Of a stretch of DNA of 64,000 nucleotides, positions 48,968 through 58,835 are shown in pieces; position 1 is the stretch's first letter, and the number at the start of each line of letters is the position of its first letter. The translations under genes and the position numbers were made by a program. Source of the stretch: Mycolicibacterium aurum. Its GTDB lineage: Bacteria; Actinomycetota; Actinomycetes; Mycobacteriales; Mycobacteriaceae. The DNA is taken from the NCBI GenBank assembly GCA_900078775.1, contig LT549889.1, positions 930,001 to 994,000 on the forward strand. The letters are read 5' to 3'. Under the pieces are notes generated by a model. It searched no databases. It was given only the letters and a program-made list of their open reading frames with translations, and was not told the origin of the DNA.

Positions 48968-50134
48968 TTGGTCGACTTCACTCTCGACGACGTCGCCTAC
49001 CTGTGCGGTGACGACGGTCGTCGGGCGCTGGCGGAGGTGGCCGGTCTCGCGCTGAGCGATGCCGGCCGGGTCGCCGACATCGCCACGGTGAGAACACGTT
49101 TCGGTGACCGCACCGCGGTGCTCGTGGAAACCACCCTGCTGCGCCGACGGGCGGCGGCCAAGTTCGCCGACCCGTCCTGGTGGCTGTTCACCGACGACGC
49201 GCTGCAGCAGGCCACCACCGAGACGGTCGCCGCGCACCGTGCGAACCGGTTGGCCGGTGCCCGGATTCACGACGTCACCTGCTCGGTGGGTGCCGAACTC
49301 GCCGCCCTGCGCCCGGTCGCCGAGCTGGTGCTGGGCAGCGACCTCGATCCGGTGCGATTGGCCATGGCGCGCAACAACGTTCCCGACGTCGAGGTGTTCC
49401 GGGCCGACGCGCTGCGCCCGGTCACCCGCGACACCGTGGTGCTGGCCGACCCGGGCCGGCGCACCGGCGGGCGGCGCCGGTTCGACCCGCGGGCCTATGC
49501 ACCGCCGCTGGACGAACTGTTCGCCGCGTACCGCGGCCGTGATCTGGTGGTGAAGTGTGCTCCCGGAATACCTTTCGACCAGTTGGGTGATCTGGGCTTC
49601 GAGGGGGAGATCGAGTTGTGCTCGGCGGGCGGCAGTGTGCGCGAGGCCTGCCTGTGGTCGGCGGGGCTGGCCGGGCCCGGGGTGCGCCGGCGGGCCACCG
49701 TGCTGGACCGCGGTGAACAGTTCACCGATGCCGACCCCGACGAGTGTGCGGTGCGCCCGGCCGGGCGGTGGATCGTCGACCCGGACGGGGCGGTGGTGCG
49801 CGCGGGGCTGGTGCGCCAGTACGCCGCCCGGTACGGGCTGTGGCAGCTCGACCCCGACATCGCCTACCTGTCCGGGGACCAACTGCCGGACGGGGTGCGC
49901 GGATTCGAGGTGCTCGGCGAGGTCGCGTTCGACGAGAAGAAACTGCGCCGGGAACTGGCCGCCCGGGACGCCGGGGCGCTGGAGATCCTGGTCCGCGGGG
50001 TGGACGTGGACCCCGACGTGCTGCGCCGCCGGCTCAAGCTTCGTGGCTCCCAGGCGTTGTCGGTCGTCATCACCCGGATCGGCACCGGGGCGGCCGGTCG
50101 CGCGGTGGCGTTCATTTGTCGATCTTCGCGATAG
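48968..50134 (+). CDS. THUMP-like-domain methyltransferase (Rv3037c homologue)
   Basis: This 388-residue protein joins a SAM-binding core (VTCSVGAELAAL, LVLGSDLDPVRLAMARNN, VVLADPGRR) to a C-terminal region starting about residue 275 with a THUMP-like layout. Rv3037c lies with the MGLP cluster and has been proposed to methylate methylglucose lipopolysaccharide, although the DPGRR motif and THUMP-like end resemble RNA methyltransferases. The start is a TTG 4 bp after the previous stop. The target is unresolved. Confidence 0.82.
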   Translation: MVDFTLDDVAYLCGDDGRRALAEVAGLALSDAGRVADIATVRTRFGDRTAVLVETTLLRRRAAAKFADPSWWLFTDDALQQATTETVAAHRANRLAGARIHDVTCSVGAELAALRPVAELVLGSDLDPVRLAMARNNVPDVEVFRADALRPVTRDTVVLADPGRRTGGRRRFDPRAYAPPLDELFAAYRGRDLVVKCAPGIPFDQLGDLGFEGEIELCSAGGSVREACLWSAGLAGPGVRRRATVLDRGEQFTDADPDECAVRPAGRWIVDPDGAVVRAGLVRQYAARYGLWQLDPDIAYLSGDQLPDGVRGFEVLGEVAFDEKKLRRELAARDAGALEILVRGVDVDPDVLRRRLKLRGSQALSVVITRIGTGAAGRAVAFICRSSR

Positions 50135-50197
50135 CGCCACAGGTACCCTGTCGGCAGCGGCGCCTGTGCCGACCCTGTTCCTCGGAGGATCTCCCAG

Positions 50198-50896
50198 ATG
50201 CGCGTATCCATGCTGGCCGCCTCGGCACTGACCGCCTCGGTGGTGGCCGGAACCGCCCTCGCGGCCCCGGCATTCGCCGCCCCGCCCAAATGCGAGGACC
50301 TCGGCGCGACCGTCGGCGTCGGCGCCACCTGCCAGATCCAGCAGATCGATCCGGCCTACATGCTCAACATCACCTTCCCGTCCGACTACCCGGACCAGAA
50401 GGCGGTGTTCGACTACGTCAAGCAGACCCGGGACGGTTTCCTGAATGTGGCCAAGCGCCCGGACTTCCGGGGCATGCCGTACGAGCTGGACACCACCTCG
50501 GCGCAGTACAGCTCGGCGGTGCCGCCGCGCGGCACCCAGTCGGTGGTGTTCACCACCTACCAGAACATCGGCGGGGCGCACCCGCAGACCTTCTACAAGT
50601 CGTTCAGCTGGGATCAGGCCTACCGCAAGCCGATCACCTTCGAGAACCTGTTCCGCGAGGGTGTCGACCCGCTGCCGGTCATCCTGCCGGTGGTGCAGGC
50701 CGAATTGACCAAACAGTCCGGGATTCCCGATCCGGTGCTGCCCGAGGCCGGCCTGGATCCGGCCAACTACCAGAACTTCGCCATCACCGATGAGGCGGTG
50801 ATCTTCTTCTTCGGCCAGGGGGAGCTGCTGCCCGAATCGGCGGGCGCCGTGCAGGTGTCGGTGCCGCGGCAGACGATCGCCCCGCTGCTGGCCTGA
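50198..50896 (+). CDS. Secreted DUF3298/RsiV-like protein (TB22.2 homologue)
   Basis: This 232-residue exported protein has a typical signal peptide (MRVSMLAASALTASVVAGTA then ALAAPAFA, with cleavage after AFA). Mature parts include MLNITFPSDYPDQKAVFDYV, TYQNIGGAHPQTFYKSFSWD and FENLFREG, matching the DUF3298 domain. By position it is the counterpart of Rv3036c (TB22.2), a secreted antigen. An AGGAGG site lies upstream of the ATG. Confidence 0.88.
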   Translation: MRVSMLAASALTASVVAGTALAAPAFAAPPKCEDLGATVGVGATCQIQQIDPAYMLNITFPSDYPDQKAVFDYVKQTRDGFLNVAKRPDFRGMPYELDTTSAQYSSAVPPRGTQSVVFTTYQNIGGAHPQTFYKSFSWDQAYRKPITFENLFREGVDPLPVILPVVQAELTKQSGIPDPVLPEAGLDPANYQNFAITDEAVIFFFGQGELLPESAGAVQVSVPRQTIAPLLA

Positions 50897-50909
50897 CCGG
50901 CGACCCGGC

Positions 50910-52208
50910 TCAGGCCGGGGCGAACCCGTACACCCGGCCGTCGCTGGTCGCGGTGACCACCCGGCCGTCATGGCCGACGGACACCCCGACCGGCCACCCG
51001 GTGGCCCCGGGCAGCGGATAGCGGTTCAGTGTGCCGCCCTCGGCCAGGTCGAACACCAGCAGCGCCTGGCCGTCGGCCCCGTCGCGCACCACGGTGTAGC
51101 CGACGTTGCCGGCGGCCTGGCTGGACGTCGACAGCGGTTCGACATCATCGCGCGTCCAGACGATCTCGGCGTCCTCGCCGTTGTCGGCGAGCCCGGTCAG
51201 TCGGGCGCCCGGACCGCCGCCGGCCACGATGACGCCGTCCGGTGACACCGACGGCGGGGTCTGCGACCGGTAACCCAGCTCGACCGACCACTTCGCGGTG
51301 CCGTCGGCGGTGTTGACCGCCCACAGCCGGCCGTCGCGGCCGTTGACGTAGGCGGTGGCACCGTCGGCGGACAGCGCCGGGCTGGCGATGGGGCCGCCCT
51401 CGACGGCATCGCTGGTCCACACCTTGTTCAGGATCGGGGTCTGGCCGGGCCGGTACTGCAGCCCGATCAGCACCGGTGCCGGGGCGTCGGGTTCCCACAG
51501 CCCGACGACCAGCATCCCGGTCTCGGCGGCGAACGCCGGCGCGGCCGAGACGGGGCAGTCCGGGCCGCCGGTCGCACAGTCGGCCAGTCCGCGTTCGGAA
51601 TCGGTGGGATCCACACCGGACACCAGATCCAGCGAGGTGCCGACCACGGTGCCGCGGTGCGCGTCGTAGATCAGCACCTGACCGAGGTGGGTGAGCACCA
51701 GCAGGTGCCCGGGGGCGAGCAGCCGTGGCGTGGTGGGCATCCCGATCACCGGCTGCCGCCAGCGGATCCACTGGGTCGGCGGGAAGGACATGATGGCGCC
51801 GGGCTGGCCGACGTACAGGTTGTCGAAGCCATCGAAAAGGGCACTGGAGCGCGGGCCGCCCTGCCACAGCCGGGTGCACCACCGCTGGCGGGCGTTGTTG
51901 TCGTTCTCCCAGACCATCAGTGAGCAGCCGGCCGGGGTCTGCGCGTTGACCGCCAGGTAGTTACCCGAGCCGAGCGCCACCTGGGCGCCCAGTTCACCCT
52001 TGACCGAGCGTTCCCAGTCCGGGGCGAGGTCGCGCGCGCCGTCGACCGGGACATAGCTGGTGTTCGCGGCGTCGGCGTACTGGGCGGCCCAACCGTCCGC
52101 GGCGTGGGCCTGGACCCACGAATCGGTGTTCGCGCAGGAGCTGACGGTCAGCGCCGCGATTCCCAGCACGGCAGCAAGCCGGCGCACAGTTCCTCCTCGA
52201 GCAGGCAT
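50910..52208 (-). CDS. PQQ-like beta-propeller lipoprotein (Rv3035 homologue)
   Basis: This protein of about 432 residues has a signal peptide with lipobox VSSC (about Cys25), so it is anchored outside the membrane. The rest is made of beta-propeller blades, seen in repeats such as GRDGRLWAVNTADGTAKW and DGRVVTATSDGRVYGF. It corresponds to Rv3035 at the border of the MGLP cluster. The propeller could be a scaffold or sensor; no catalytic residues are apparent. Confidence 0.85.
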   Translation of the reverse strand: MPARGGTVRRLAAVLGIAALTVSSCANTDSWVQAHAADGWAAQYADAANTSYVPVDGARDLAPDWERSVKGELGAQVALGSGNYLAVNAQTPAGCSLMVWENDNNARQRWCTRLWQGGPRSSALFDGFDNLYVGQPGAIMSFPPTQWIRWRQPVIGMPTTPRLLAPGHLLVLTHLGQVLIYDAHRGTVVGTSLDLVSGVDPTDSERGLADCATGGPDCPVSAAPAFAAETGMLVVGLWEPDAPAPVLIGLQYRPGQTPILNKVWTSDAVEGGPIASPALSADGATAYVNGRDGRLWAVNTADGTAKWSVELGYRSQTPPSVSPDGVIVAGGGPGARLTGLADNGEDAEIVWTRDDVEPLSTSSQAAGNVGYTVVRDGADGQALLVFDLAEGGTLNRYPLPGATGWPVGVSVGHDGRVVTATSDGRVYGFAPA

Positions 52209-52255
52209 CGAGTCCCGAGACTATCCCGTCTGGGGGTCGCGTAAGGTGACCGGCC

Positions 52256-52993
52256 ATGACGACGATGTGGGGCGCGCCGTTGCACAAGAGGTGGCGCGGT
52301 TCGCGGTTGCGCGATCCGCGCCAGGCGCAATTTCTCACCCGCGATTCGCTGCGCTGGGTGTTGGCGAACAAGGCGTACACGCCGTGGTACCTGGTGCGGT
52401 ACTGGCGGTTGCTGAAGTTCAAGCTGCGTAACCCGCACATCATCACCCGCGGCATGGTGTTTCTGGGCAAGGGCGTGGAGATCGAGGCCACCCCGCAGCT
52501 GTCCACCATGGAGATCGGCCGGTGGGTGCACATCGGGGACAAGAACACCATCCGCTGTCACGAGGGTTCGCTGCGCATCGGTGACAAGGTGGTGCTGGGC
52601 CGCGACAACGTGATCAACACCTACATCGACATCGAGCTCGGCGACTCGGTGCTGATGGCCGACTGGTGCTACGTCTGCGATTTCGATCACAAGATGGACA
52701 GCCTGGAGCTGCCGATCAAGGATCAGGGCATCATCAAGAGCCCGGTGCGGATCGGCCCGGACACCTGGGTCGCGGCCAAGGTCACCGTGCTGCGCGGCAC
52801 CTCCGTCGGCCGCGGCTGCGTGCTGGGCGCGCACGCGGTGGTCAAGGGCGAGATCCCGGACTACTCCATCGCGGTCGGTTCGCCGGCAAAGGTGGTCAAG
52901 AACCGCAAGGTCGCCTGGGACGCCTCGGCCGCCGAGCGGGCTCAGCTGGCCGCGAACCTGGCCGACATCGAGCGCAAGAAGGCCGCCCGCTAA
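52256..52993 (+). CDS. Hexapeptide-repeat acyltransferase (Rv3034c homologue)
   Basis: This 245-residue acyltransferase has a left-handed beta-helix. The hexapeptide repeats run from about residue 85 to 195 (IGRWVHIGDKNTI, IGDKVVLGRDNVI, SPVRIGPDTWVAAKVTV, RGTSVGRGCVLGAHAVVKGE). The catalytic His is likely in DFDHKMD. In M. tuberculosis Rv3034c belongs to the MGLP cluster and has been proposed to add short acyl groups to methylglucose polymers. It is divergent from the lipoprotein. Confidence 0.88.
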   Translation: MTTMWGAPLHKRWRGSRLRDPRQAQFLTRDSLRWVLANKAYTPWYLVRYWRLLKFKLRNPHIITRGMVFLGKGVEIEATPQLSTMEIGRWVHIGDKNTIRCHEGSLRIGDKVVLGRDNVINTYIDIELGDSVLMADWCYVCDFDHKMDSLELPIKDQGIIKSPVRIGPDTWVAAKVTVLRGTSVGRGCVLGAHAVVKGEIPDYSIAVGSPAKVVKNRKVAWDASAAERAQLAANLADIERKKAAR

Positions 52994-53076
52994 ACCCCGT
53001 CATACTCTGGCCAAACACGCATACCGGTTGTGATTTCCGCCGGGGAACGACGGGTACGCGAGTTTCGCCACGGGCG

Positions 53077-54306
53077 TCAGCCGTAGTCAGGTAGCGGGCG
53101 TTCCTCGATCAATCGGCGTGGCTGCGGCTGCCGTTCGGCCCGTTTGGCGGCCAGGTAGACCTGGCTGGTGTTGTCGGCCACGGTCGGCCAGGCGAACTCC
53201 GAGGTGAGCCGGTCCCGGGCGGTGATGGCGCGCTGCTGGGCGGCGGCCGGGTCGTCGAGCACCCGGCGCACCGCCGCGGCCAGACCCGCCACACTTCGCG
53301 GCGCGCAGGACACCCCGGTCACGCCGTCGATCACGGCCTCACCGAGTCCGCCGGCGGTCGAGGTGACCAGTGGGGTGCCGGTGGCGGCCGCTTCCAGGGC
53401 GACGATGCCGAATGGTTCGTAATGCGAGGGCAGCACCGCGGCGTCGGCCCGGTGCAACAGCTCCACCAATCCCGAATGGTCGATGCGGCCAAGGAATCTG
53501 GTGGCCTTGAGCACCTTGTGCTTGCGGGCCTGCTCGACCAGGAAATCCTGCTGGGTGCCGTCGCCGGCGATGGTCAGCGTGGTGCCCGGATGGGTCTTGC
53601 GGATGCGGGGCAGTGCGGCGATCGCGTCGTGCACGCCCTTCTCGTACTCCAGCCGGCCGAAGTACAGCAGTTCGGCGGGTCCGTCGTGTGCCCGACGCGG
53701 CGCGAAAGGCCAACCGTCGGTGTCGATCCCGTTGGGGATGACGGTGGTCTCGGCCAGCCCGGGGCCGAACAGTGCGTCGATCTCCTCACGCATGGAGGCC
53801 GAACACGTGATGAGCGAATCGGATTCGTGCACCAGCCAGGACTCCAGCGCGTGCACCTGGCGGCTCACCGGTCCGGACAGCCAGCCCGAGTGTCGGCCCG
53901 CCTCGGTGGCGTGGATGGTGGAAACCAGCGGCACATCGAAGTATTCGGCCAGGGCGATGGCGGGGTGCGCGACCAGCCAGTCGTGCGCGTGCACCAGATC
54001 GGGCTGCCAATCGCGCAGCGTCAATCCGCACCGGACCATGGAGTGGCCCATGGCCAGCGTCCAGGCCATCATGTCGGTGCCGAAGGTGAACTCGTGCGGA
54101 TCCTGTGCGGCGGCGATCACCCGCACCCCCTCGGTCACCTCGTCGGTGGTGGGGTGGCTACACGGGTCGGTGCCGGTCGGGCGCCGGGACAGCACGACGA
54201 CCTCGTGCCCGGCGAGCACCAGTTCGGTGGCCAGATGATGCACGTGGCGGCCGAGGCCGCCGATGATCACCGGCGGGTACTCCCAGGACACCATCAGGAT
54301 TTTCAC
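53077..54306 (-). CDS. Glycosyltransferase of the MGLP/glucan pathway (Rv3032 homologue)
   Basis: This protein of about 409 residues has the GT-B fold of family GT4, an alpha-1,4-glucosyltransferase in M. tuberculosis. Visible parts are the N-terminal SWEYPPVIIGGLGRHVHHLA, HAHDWLVAHPA, FGRLEYEKGVHD and the catalytic EPFGIVALE (EX7E). The start is a GTG (V)KILMVSWEYPP that gives the expected length. A Rv3033 homologue is not seen beside it. Confidence 0.9.
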   Translation of the reverse strand: MKILMVSWEYPPVIIGGLGRHVHHLATELVLAGHEVVVLSRRPTGTDPCSHPTTDEVTEGVRVIAAAQDPHEFTFGTDMMAWTLAMGHSMVRCGLTLRDWQPDLVHAHDWLVAHPAIALAEYFDVPLVSTIHATEAGRHSGWLSGPVSRQVHALESWLVHESDSLITCSASMREEIDALFGPGLAETTVIPNGIDTDGWPFAPRRAHDGPAELLYFGRLEYEKGVHDAIAALPRIRKTHPGTTLTIAGDGTQQDFLVEQARKHKVLKATRFLGRIDHSGLVELLHRADAAVLPSHYEPFGIVALEAAATGTPLVTSTAGGLGEAVIDGVTGVSCAPRSVAGLAAAVRRVLDDPAAAQQRAITARDRLTSEFAWPTVADNTSQVYLAAKRAERQPQPRRLIEERPLPDYG

Positions 54307-54400
54307 GTGTATGCACCTTCGACGGCGCACGAGCGTGCGCAAACTGCGGGGGAGGGGCGGCGTGTCGCGCAGCAGACACGCACGGTCGCGGCAGAGGGGG

Positions 54401-56005
54401 TCATCGGGGCAGCCGCCGGGCGTCCAAGGCGCCGAACAGACTGTCGGCCCGGTTCCAGTCGGCGGCGAGTCGCTCGGCCTGCTCGCGGCGGCCCGCGGCC
54501 AACGCCGCGGAGATCTCCCGGGTGGCGTGGGCATGCAGATGGGCGCGGTAGCGCGCGTATTCCGCGGCGGAGTCCTTGCTGACCATGAACGGCCAGTCAC
54601 TGGACACCGTCAGCAGCGTCTCGCGCAGGATCTGATCGGCCACCACGTCGCGACCCGCGGCCGGGCCGCGGTGGGCCAGCGCCTTGTCCACCGCCGCCAG
54701 TGCGGTGTCGACGACCTCCGCGTTCAGCTGCACCAGATCGGTGACCTTCTCGCCGTTCCACACCTGCCAGTCCTTGCCCGAACCCCAAGAGCTGGGCGGC
54801 AATTCGACCGGAGTGCCGATGTAGCCATCGGCGATCGCATCGGACAGCGTGCCGACCCGGATGCCGGCCTCGGGCAGGGCGCGCAGCAGTCGCTCCAGCC
54901 AGCGCGGGCCCTCGTACCACCAGTGCCCGAACAGTTCGGTGTCGAAGGCGGCCACCACGTGCGCGGGCCGTCCGATCCGCTCGGACTCCTCGCGCAGCCG
55001 GCGCCGCACCACCCCGACGAAGTCGGCGACGTGTTTGTCGATGGCCGCGTCGGCGCGTTCGGGTTCGTACGGCGCCTTGGCTTCTGAGGGCACATTGCGT
55101 CCGGTCACCCGGGCCGGTTTGAGTCCGGTGCGGTGATCGTAGGTGTGGAAGTCGCGGTAGGCGGCGTGCCCGGGGTAACCGGACTTCGGCGACCACACCC
55201 GGTAGCTGACCTGCAGATCGCGGCCGAACGCCACCACGTCGGTGTCGCCCACCGGGCGGCCCAGCGCGGTGTCCCCGTGCAGCGACGGTCCGTCGACCAT
55301 GAAGTGGCCGACACCGGCTGCGGCATAACCGATCTCCATGCCCGGGGCGTACGCGCATTCGGGGGCCCAGATCCCGGTCGGGGTGTGCGCGAAACGCTGC
55401 TGGGCGTCGGCGAGACCCTCGCGCAGCGCGAACTCGCGCAGCCGCGGATTGAGCAGCGGCTGAAACGGATGCGACAGTGGGCCGCCGAGCAGTTCGATGG
55501 TGCCTGCATCGACGAGCTGGCGCAGCAGTGGGCTGCCGCCGTGCCGCCACAGCGTGGTGAAATCCTCCAGCGCCTCGGTGGCTGCGGCGTACTCACGAAT
55601 GCCGAACCGGCGCATGGCCTCCGGCGCGTTGAAGGTGCCCTCGGGGCCGGCTTGCTCCGGGCCGGCGGCGGTGCTCGCCTCCAGTGCGCGCAGCTGCCAG
55701 TTGGCCAGCCAGTGGTGCATGCCGTCCAGGCAGTAGGGATCGTCGAGTTGGGCGGTGACCACCGGGGTCATGCCGAGGCTGACCAGGTGGCGGCGGTCCT
55801 CCGCGGCCAGGGTGCGCAGCACCCGCATCAGCGGCAGGTAGGCCGCCGCCCAGGACTGGTACAGCCACTCCTCACCGACCGGCCAGCGGCCGTGGTGGGC
55901 CAGCCACGGCAGGTGCGTGTGCAGCACCAGCGTGAACATCCCCGGGACGGGGGTGGGTGCCTCCGGCGGGCAGGAGCGTAGCGACCCGGGAATTGACTCC
56001 GTCAC
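54401..56005 (-). CDS. Glycoside hydrolase family 57 branching enzyme (Rv3031 homologue)
   Basis: This 534-residue GH57 protein is probably a 1,4-alpha-glucan branching enzyme for MGLP. The first motif is LVLHTHLPWLAHHG, the nucleophile Glu is in GIWAPECAYAPG, and the acid/base Asp in AAFDTELFGHWW. The GTG at 56005 overlaps the stop of the upstream methyltransferase by 4 bp, which fixes the start; a shorter start at MFTLVL (55939) is possible. Substrate and branching length cannot be read here. Confidence 0.9.
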   Translation of the reverse strand: MTESIPGSLRSCPPEAPTPVPGMFTLVLHTHLPWLAHHGRWPVGEEWLYQSWAAAYLPLMRVLRTLAAEDRRHLVSLGMTPVVTAQLDDPYCLDGMHHWLANWQLRALEASTAAGPEQAGPEGTFNAPEAMRRFGIREYAAATEALEDFTTLWRHGGSPLLRQLVDAGTIELLGGPLSHPFQPLLNPRLREFALREGLADAQQRFAHTPTGIWAPECAYAPGMEIGYAAAGVGHFMVDGPSLHGDTALGRPVGDTDVVAFGRDLQVSYRVWSPKSGYPGHAAYRDFHTYDHRTGLKPARVTGRNVPSEAKAPYEPERADAAIDKHVADFVGVVRRRLREESERIGRPAHVVAAFDTELFGHWWYEGPRWLERLLRALPEAGIRVGTLSDAIADGYIGTPVELPPSSWGSGKDWQVWNGEKVTDLVQLNAEVVDTALAAVDKALAHRGPAAGRDVVADQILRETLLTVSSDWPFMVSKDSAAEYARYRAHLHAHATREISAALAAGRREQAERLAADWNRADSLFGALDARRLPR

Positions 56006-56799
56006 GGCCGCACCGCAATCGCCACCAGGTCGAGACTGGCATCGATATCGGAGTCCAACGCGTCGAGCAGATCGAAGTCCTCGGCGCGCACGGCGGCCAC
56101 ATCGGCCAGCAACTCCGGCGACCACGGGGCGTCGGCCACGGCGCGGGCGATCTGGGCGTCGATGATCGAACCGCCGTGGCGGGCATCCATCTCGGCCAGC
56201 CCGGCGCCATGGAAAACCCCGTAGACGCCTTCGATTTCGAAGCCGCCCTGCTCCAGCAGTTCGGTCAGCTCCGCGGCGTTGAGCTCGCGGGTGTGGAACG
56301 GGTTGAGCGGGGTGTCCCGGCCGGGGGAGAAGGTGATCCGGTTGGGGGTGGACATCAGCAGCAGACCGCCCGGGCGCAGCACCCGGGCGCACTCGCCGAC
56401 GAACTGACCCTGATCCCACAGGTGCTCGATCACCTGGAAGTTGACCACCACGTCGACCGAGCCGTCGGCCAGCGGCAGCTCGGCGAGATTGCCCAGGTGC
56501 ATCTGCACCCGCGGATACTTCGCCCGGATGTGCGCGACGGCCTGCTCGTCGTAGTCGACCCCGACCACGCCGCGGGCAACGCCGGCGATCAGATCGGCGC
56601 CGTAGCCCTCACCCGGCCCGGCCTCGAGCACGTCGCGCCCGGCGCAGCGGTCGGCGAGCCGCTGGTAGACCACCTCGTGGCGGCGGAACCAGTAGTTCTC
56701 CTCGGCCAGACCGGGGATGGTGCGTTCGCCGGTCAGGGGCAGGGAAGCGTCAACTCCCTCATTGGAGCCGGTGCTGTCGATGGAACCGATTGTGCTCAT
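56002..56799 (-). CDS. SAM methyltransferase of the MGLP cluster (Rv3030 homologue)
   Basis: This 265-residue methyltransferase has motif I VLEAGPGEGYGADLI, the acidic VVGVDYDEQAV, and VVVNFQVIEHLWD. In M. tuberculosis, Rv3030 lies next to Rv3031 and Rv3032 and is thought to methylate glucose residues of MGLP. It overlaps the GH57 gene by 4 bp. Its start faces etfB, about 200 bp away. Confidence 0.9.
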   Translation of the reverse strand: MSTIGSIDSTGSNEGVDASLPLTGERTIPGLAEENYWFRRHEVVYQRLADRCAGRDVLEAGPGEGYGADLIAGVARGVVGVDYDEQAVAHIRAKYPRVQMHLGNLAELPLADGSVDVVVNFQVIEHLWDQGQFVGECARVLRPGGLLLMSTPNRITFSPGRDTPLNPFHTRELNAAELTELLEQGGFEIEGVYGVFHGAGLAEMDARHGGSIIDAQIARAVADAPWSPELLADVAAVRAEDFDLLDALDSDIDASLDLVAIAVRP

Positions 56800-56996
56800 T
56801 GGAAGGCAGGCTAACCCGTAACGGCCGGTTCGCGAACGGATGCCCTAGTGACCGTCAGGTCTGAGCGAACCGAATGACCAGTTATGGTGTCCTTGCGTGC
56901 CGTCAAAGTTACTCGCGGGTAACCTGGGGGCCGATACGTAAATCGTGATATGCCCAGGCCGGCTGCCGGCCTCATCGAGGAGGACGAACCACAGTC

Positions 56997-57788
56997 ATGA
57001 CGAACATCGTGGTCCTGATCAAGCAGGTCCCTGACACCTGGTCGGAGCGCAAGCTCAGCGACGGCGACTACACGCTCGATCGCGAGGCGGCCGACGCCGT
57101 GCTCGACGAGATCAACGAGCGTGCTGTCGAAGAAGCGCTGCTCATCAAGGAGCGCGAGGGTGGCGACAGCACGGTGACCGTGCTCACCGCCGGCCCGGAG
57201 CGCGCCACCGAAGCCATCCGTAAGGCGCTGTCCATGGGCGCCGACAAGGCTGTGCACCTCAAGGACGACGGCCTGCACGGCTCCGATCTGATCCAGACCG
57301 GCTGGGCCCTGGCCCGCGCGCTGGGCACCATCGAGGGCACCGAGCTGGTCATCGCCGGCAACGAGGCCACCGACGGCGTCGGCGGCGCCGTGCCGGCCGT
57401 CATCGCCGAGTACCTGGGTCTGCCGCAGCTCACCCACGTGCGCAAGCTGAACGTGGAGGGCGGCAAGGTCACCGCCGAGCGTGAGACCGACGAGGGCGTG
57501 TTCGGCCTGGAGGCCGCCCTGCCCGCCGTGGTCAGCGTCAACGAGAAGATCAACGAGCCCCGCTTCCCGTCCTTCAAGGGCATCATGGCCGCCAAGAAGA
57601 AGGAAGTCACCGTCCTGACCCTGGCCGAGATCGGCGTGGAGGCCGACGAGGTGGGTGTCGCCCACGCCGGCTCCAAGGTGCTGTCCTCGACCCCGAAGCC
57701 GCCGAAGACGGCCGGCGAGAAGGTCACCGACGAGGGCGACGGCGGCACCAAGGTCGCCGAGTACCTGGTTGCTCAAAAGCTCATCTAG
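56997..57788 (+). CDS. etfB: Electron transfer flavoprotein beta subunit
   Basis: This 263-residue beta subunit forms a complex with EtfA and carries electrons from acyl-CoA dehydrogenases to the quinone pool. The AMP/FAD-binding part has VVLIKQVPDTWSERKL, VTVLTAGPERATEAIRKALSMGADKAVHL (in two pieces) and AGNEATDGVGGAVPA. It is FixA (Rv3029c) in M. tuberculosis naming. It lies 42 bp before etfA in one operon. Confidence 0.95.
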   Translation: MTNIVVLIKQVPDTWSERKLSDGDYTLDREAADAVLDEINERAVEEALLIKEREGGDSTVTVLTAGPERATEAIRKALSMGADKAVHLKDDGLHGSDLIQTGWALARALGTIEGTELVIAGNEATDGVGGAVPAVIAEYLGLPQLTHVRKLNVEGGKVTAERETDEGVFGLEAALPAVVSVNEKINEPRFPSFKGIMAAKKKEVTVLTLAEIGVEADEVGVAHAGSKVLSSTPKPPKTAGEKVTDEGDGGTKVAEYLVAQKLI

Positions 57789-57830
57789 CAGCTGATCCCT
57801 CTTCCCAGACACTCACGAAGGACATAAGAC

Positions 57831-58787
57831 ATGGCTGAAGTACTTGTGCTCGTCGAGCACGCCGAAGGTGCGCTGAAGAAGGTCAGCACCGAACTCATCA
57901 CCGCCGCCCGTGTGCTGGGCGAGCCGTCCGCCGTCGTGGTGGGCGCTCCTGGCACCGCCGCGGGCCTGACCGACGGCCTGAAGGCCGCCGGTGCGGCCAA
58001 GATCTACGTCGCCGAGTCGGCGGATGTGGATAACTACCTGGTGACCCCGAAGGTCGACGTGCTCGCCGCACTGGCCGAGACGGCCGCCCCGGCCGCCGTG
58101 GTGATCGCCGCCGGCGCCGAGGGCAAAGAGGTTGCCGGCCGGCTGGCCGCGCGCCTGGGCTCCGGCCTGCTGGTCGACGTCGTCGAGGTGAAGGAAGGCG
58201 GCATCGGGGTGCACAGCATCTTCGGTGGCGCGTTCACCGTGGAGGCCCAGGCCACCGGCGAACTGCCGGTGATCACCGTGCGCCCGGGTGCCGTCGAGGC
58301 CGCGCCCGCCGCCGGTGCGGGCGAGGTCGTCAACGTCGAGGTTCCGGCCCAGGCCGAGAACGCCACCAAGATCACCTCCCGCGAGCCGGTCGTCGCCGGT
58401 GACCGTCCGGAGCTCACCGAGGCCAGCGTCGTCGTCGCCGGCGGCCGTGGTGTCGGCAGCGAGGAGAACTTCAAGATCGTCGAGGAGCTCGCCGATTCGC
58501 TGGGTGCCGCCGTCGGCGCCTCGCGTGCCGCGGTCGACTCCGGCTACTACGGCGGTCAGTTCCAGGTCGGCCAGACCGGTAAGACCGTGTCGCCGCAGCT
58601 GTACATCGCGCTGGGCATCTCCGGCGCCATCCAGCACCGCGCCGGCATGCAGACCAGCAAGACCATCATCGCGGTCAACAAGGACGAAGAGGCCCCGATC
58701 TTCGAGATCGCCGATCTCGGCATCGTCGGCGACCTGTTCAAGGTCACCCCGCAGCTGACCGAGGCGGTCAAGGCCCGCAAGGGTTAA
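57831..58787 (+). CDS. etfA: Electron transfer flavoprotein alpha subunit
   Basis: This 318-residue subunit binds the FAD of the ETF complex. The C-terminal domain has the ETF-alpha FAD motif: SRAAVDSGY, then [20 protein letters not shown] and [10 protein letters not shown]. The N-terminal half is the non-catalytic domain. It is FixB (Rv3028c). An intrinsic terminator lies directly after the stop and closes the operon. Confidence 0.96.
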   Translation: MAEVLVLVEHAEGALKKVSTELITAARVLGEPSAVVVGAPGTAAGLTDGLKAAGAAKIYVAESADVDNYLVTPKVDVLAALAETAAPAAVVIAAGAEGKEVAGRLAARLGSGLLVDVVEVKEGGIGVHSIFGGAFTVEAQATGELPVITVRPGAVEAAPAAGAGEVVNVEVPAQAENATKITSREPVVAGDRPELTEASVVVAGGRGVGSEENFKIVEELADSLGAAVGASRAAVDSGYYGGQFQVGQTGKTVSPQLYIALGISGAIQHRAGMQTSKTIIAVNKDEEAPIFEIADLGIVGDLFKVTPQLTEAVKARKG

Positions 58788-58802
58788 GCAGTCTCAGTGA
58801 GA

Positions 58803-58835
58803 AGCCCCCGGACACGGTGTGTCCGGGGGCTTTTT
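58803..58835 (+). terminator. Intrinsic terminator of etfB-etfA
   Basis: A perfect 13-bp stem (arms 58803-58815 and 58819-58831) with loop GGT is followed by TTTTT. It begins 15 bp after the etfA stop. Confidence 0.9.

Noticed and set aside
47807..50971. A 1054-codon open frame on the minus strand
   Set aside because: It is antisense to three well-supported genes. Its repetitive His/Gly/Arg/Asp composition is what GC-rich codon bias produces on the opposite strand, and it has no recognisable domain.
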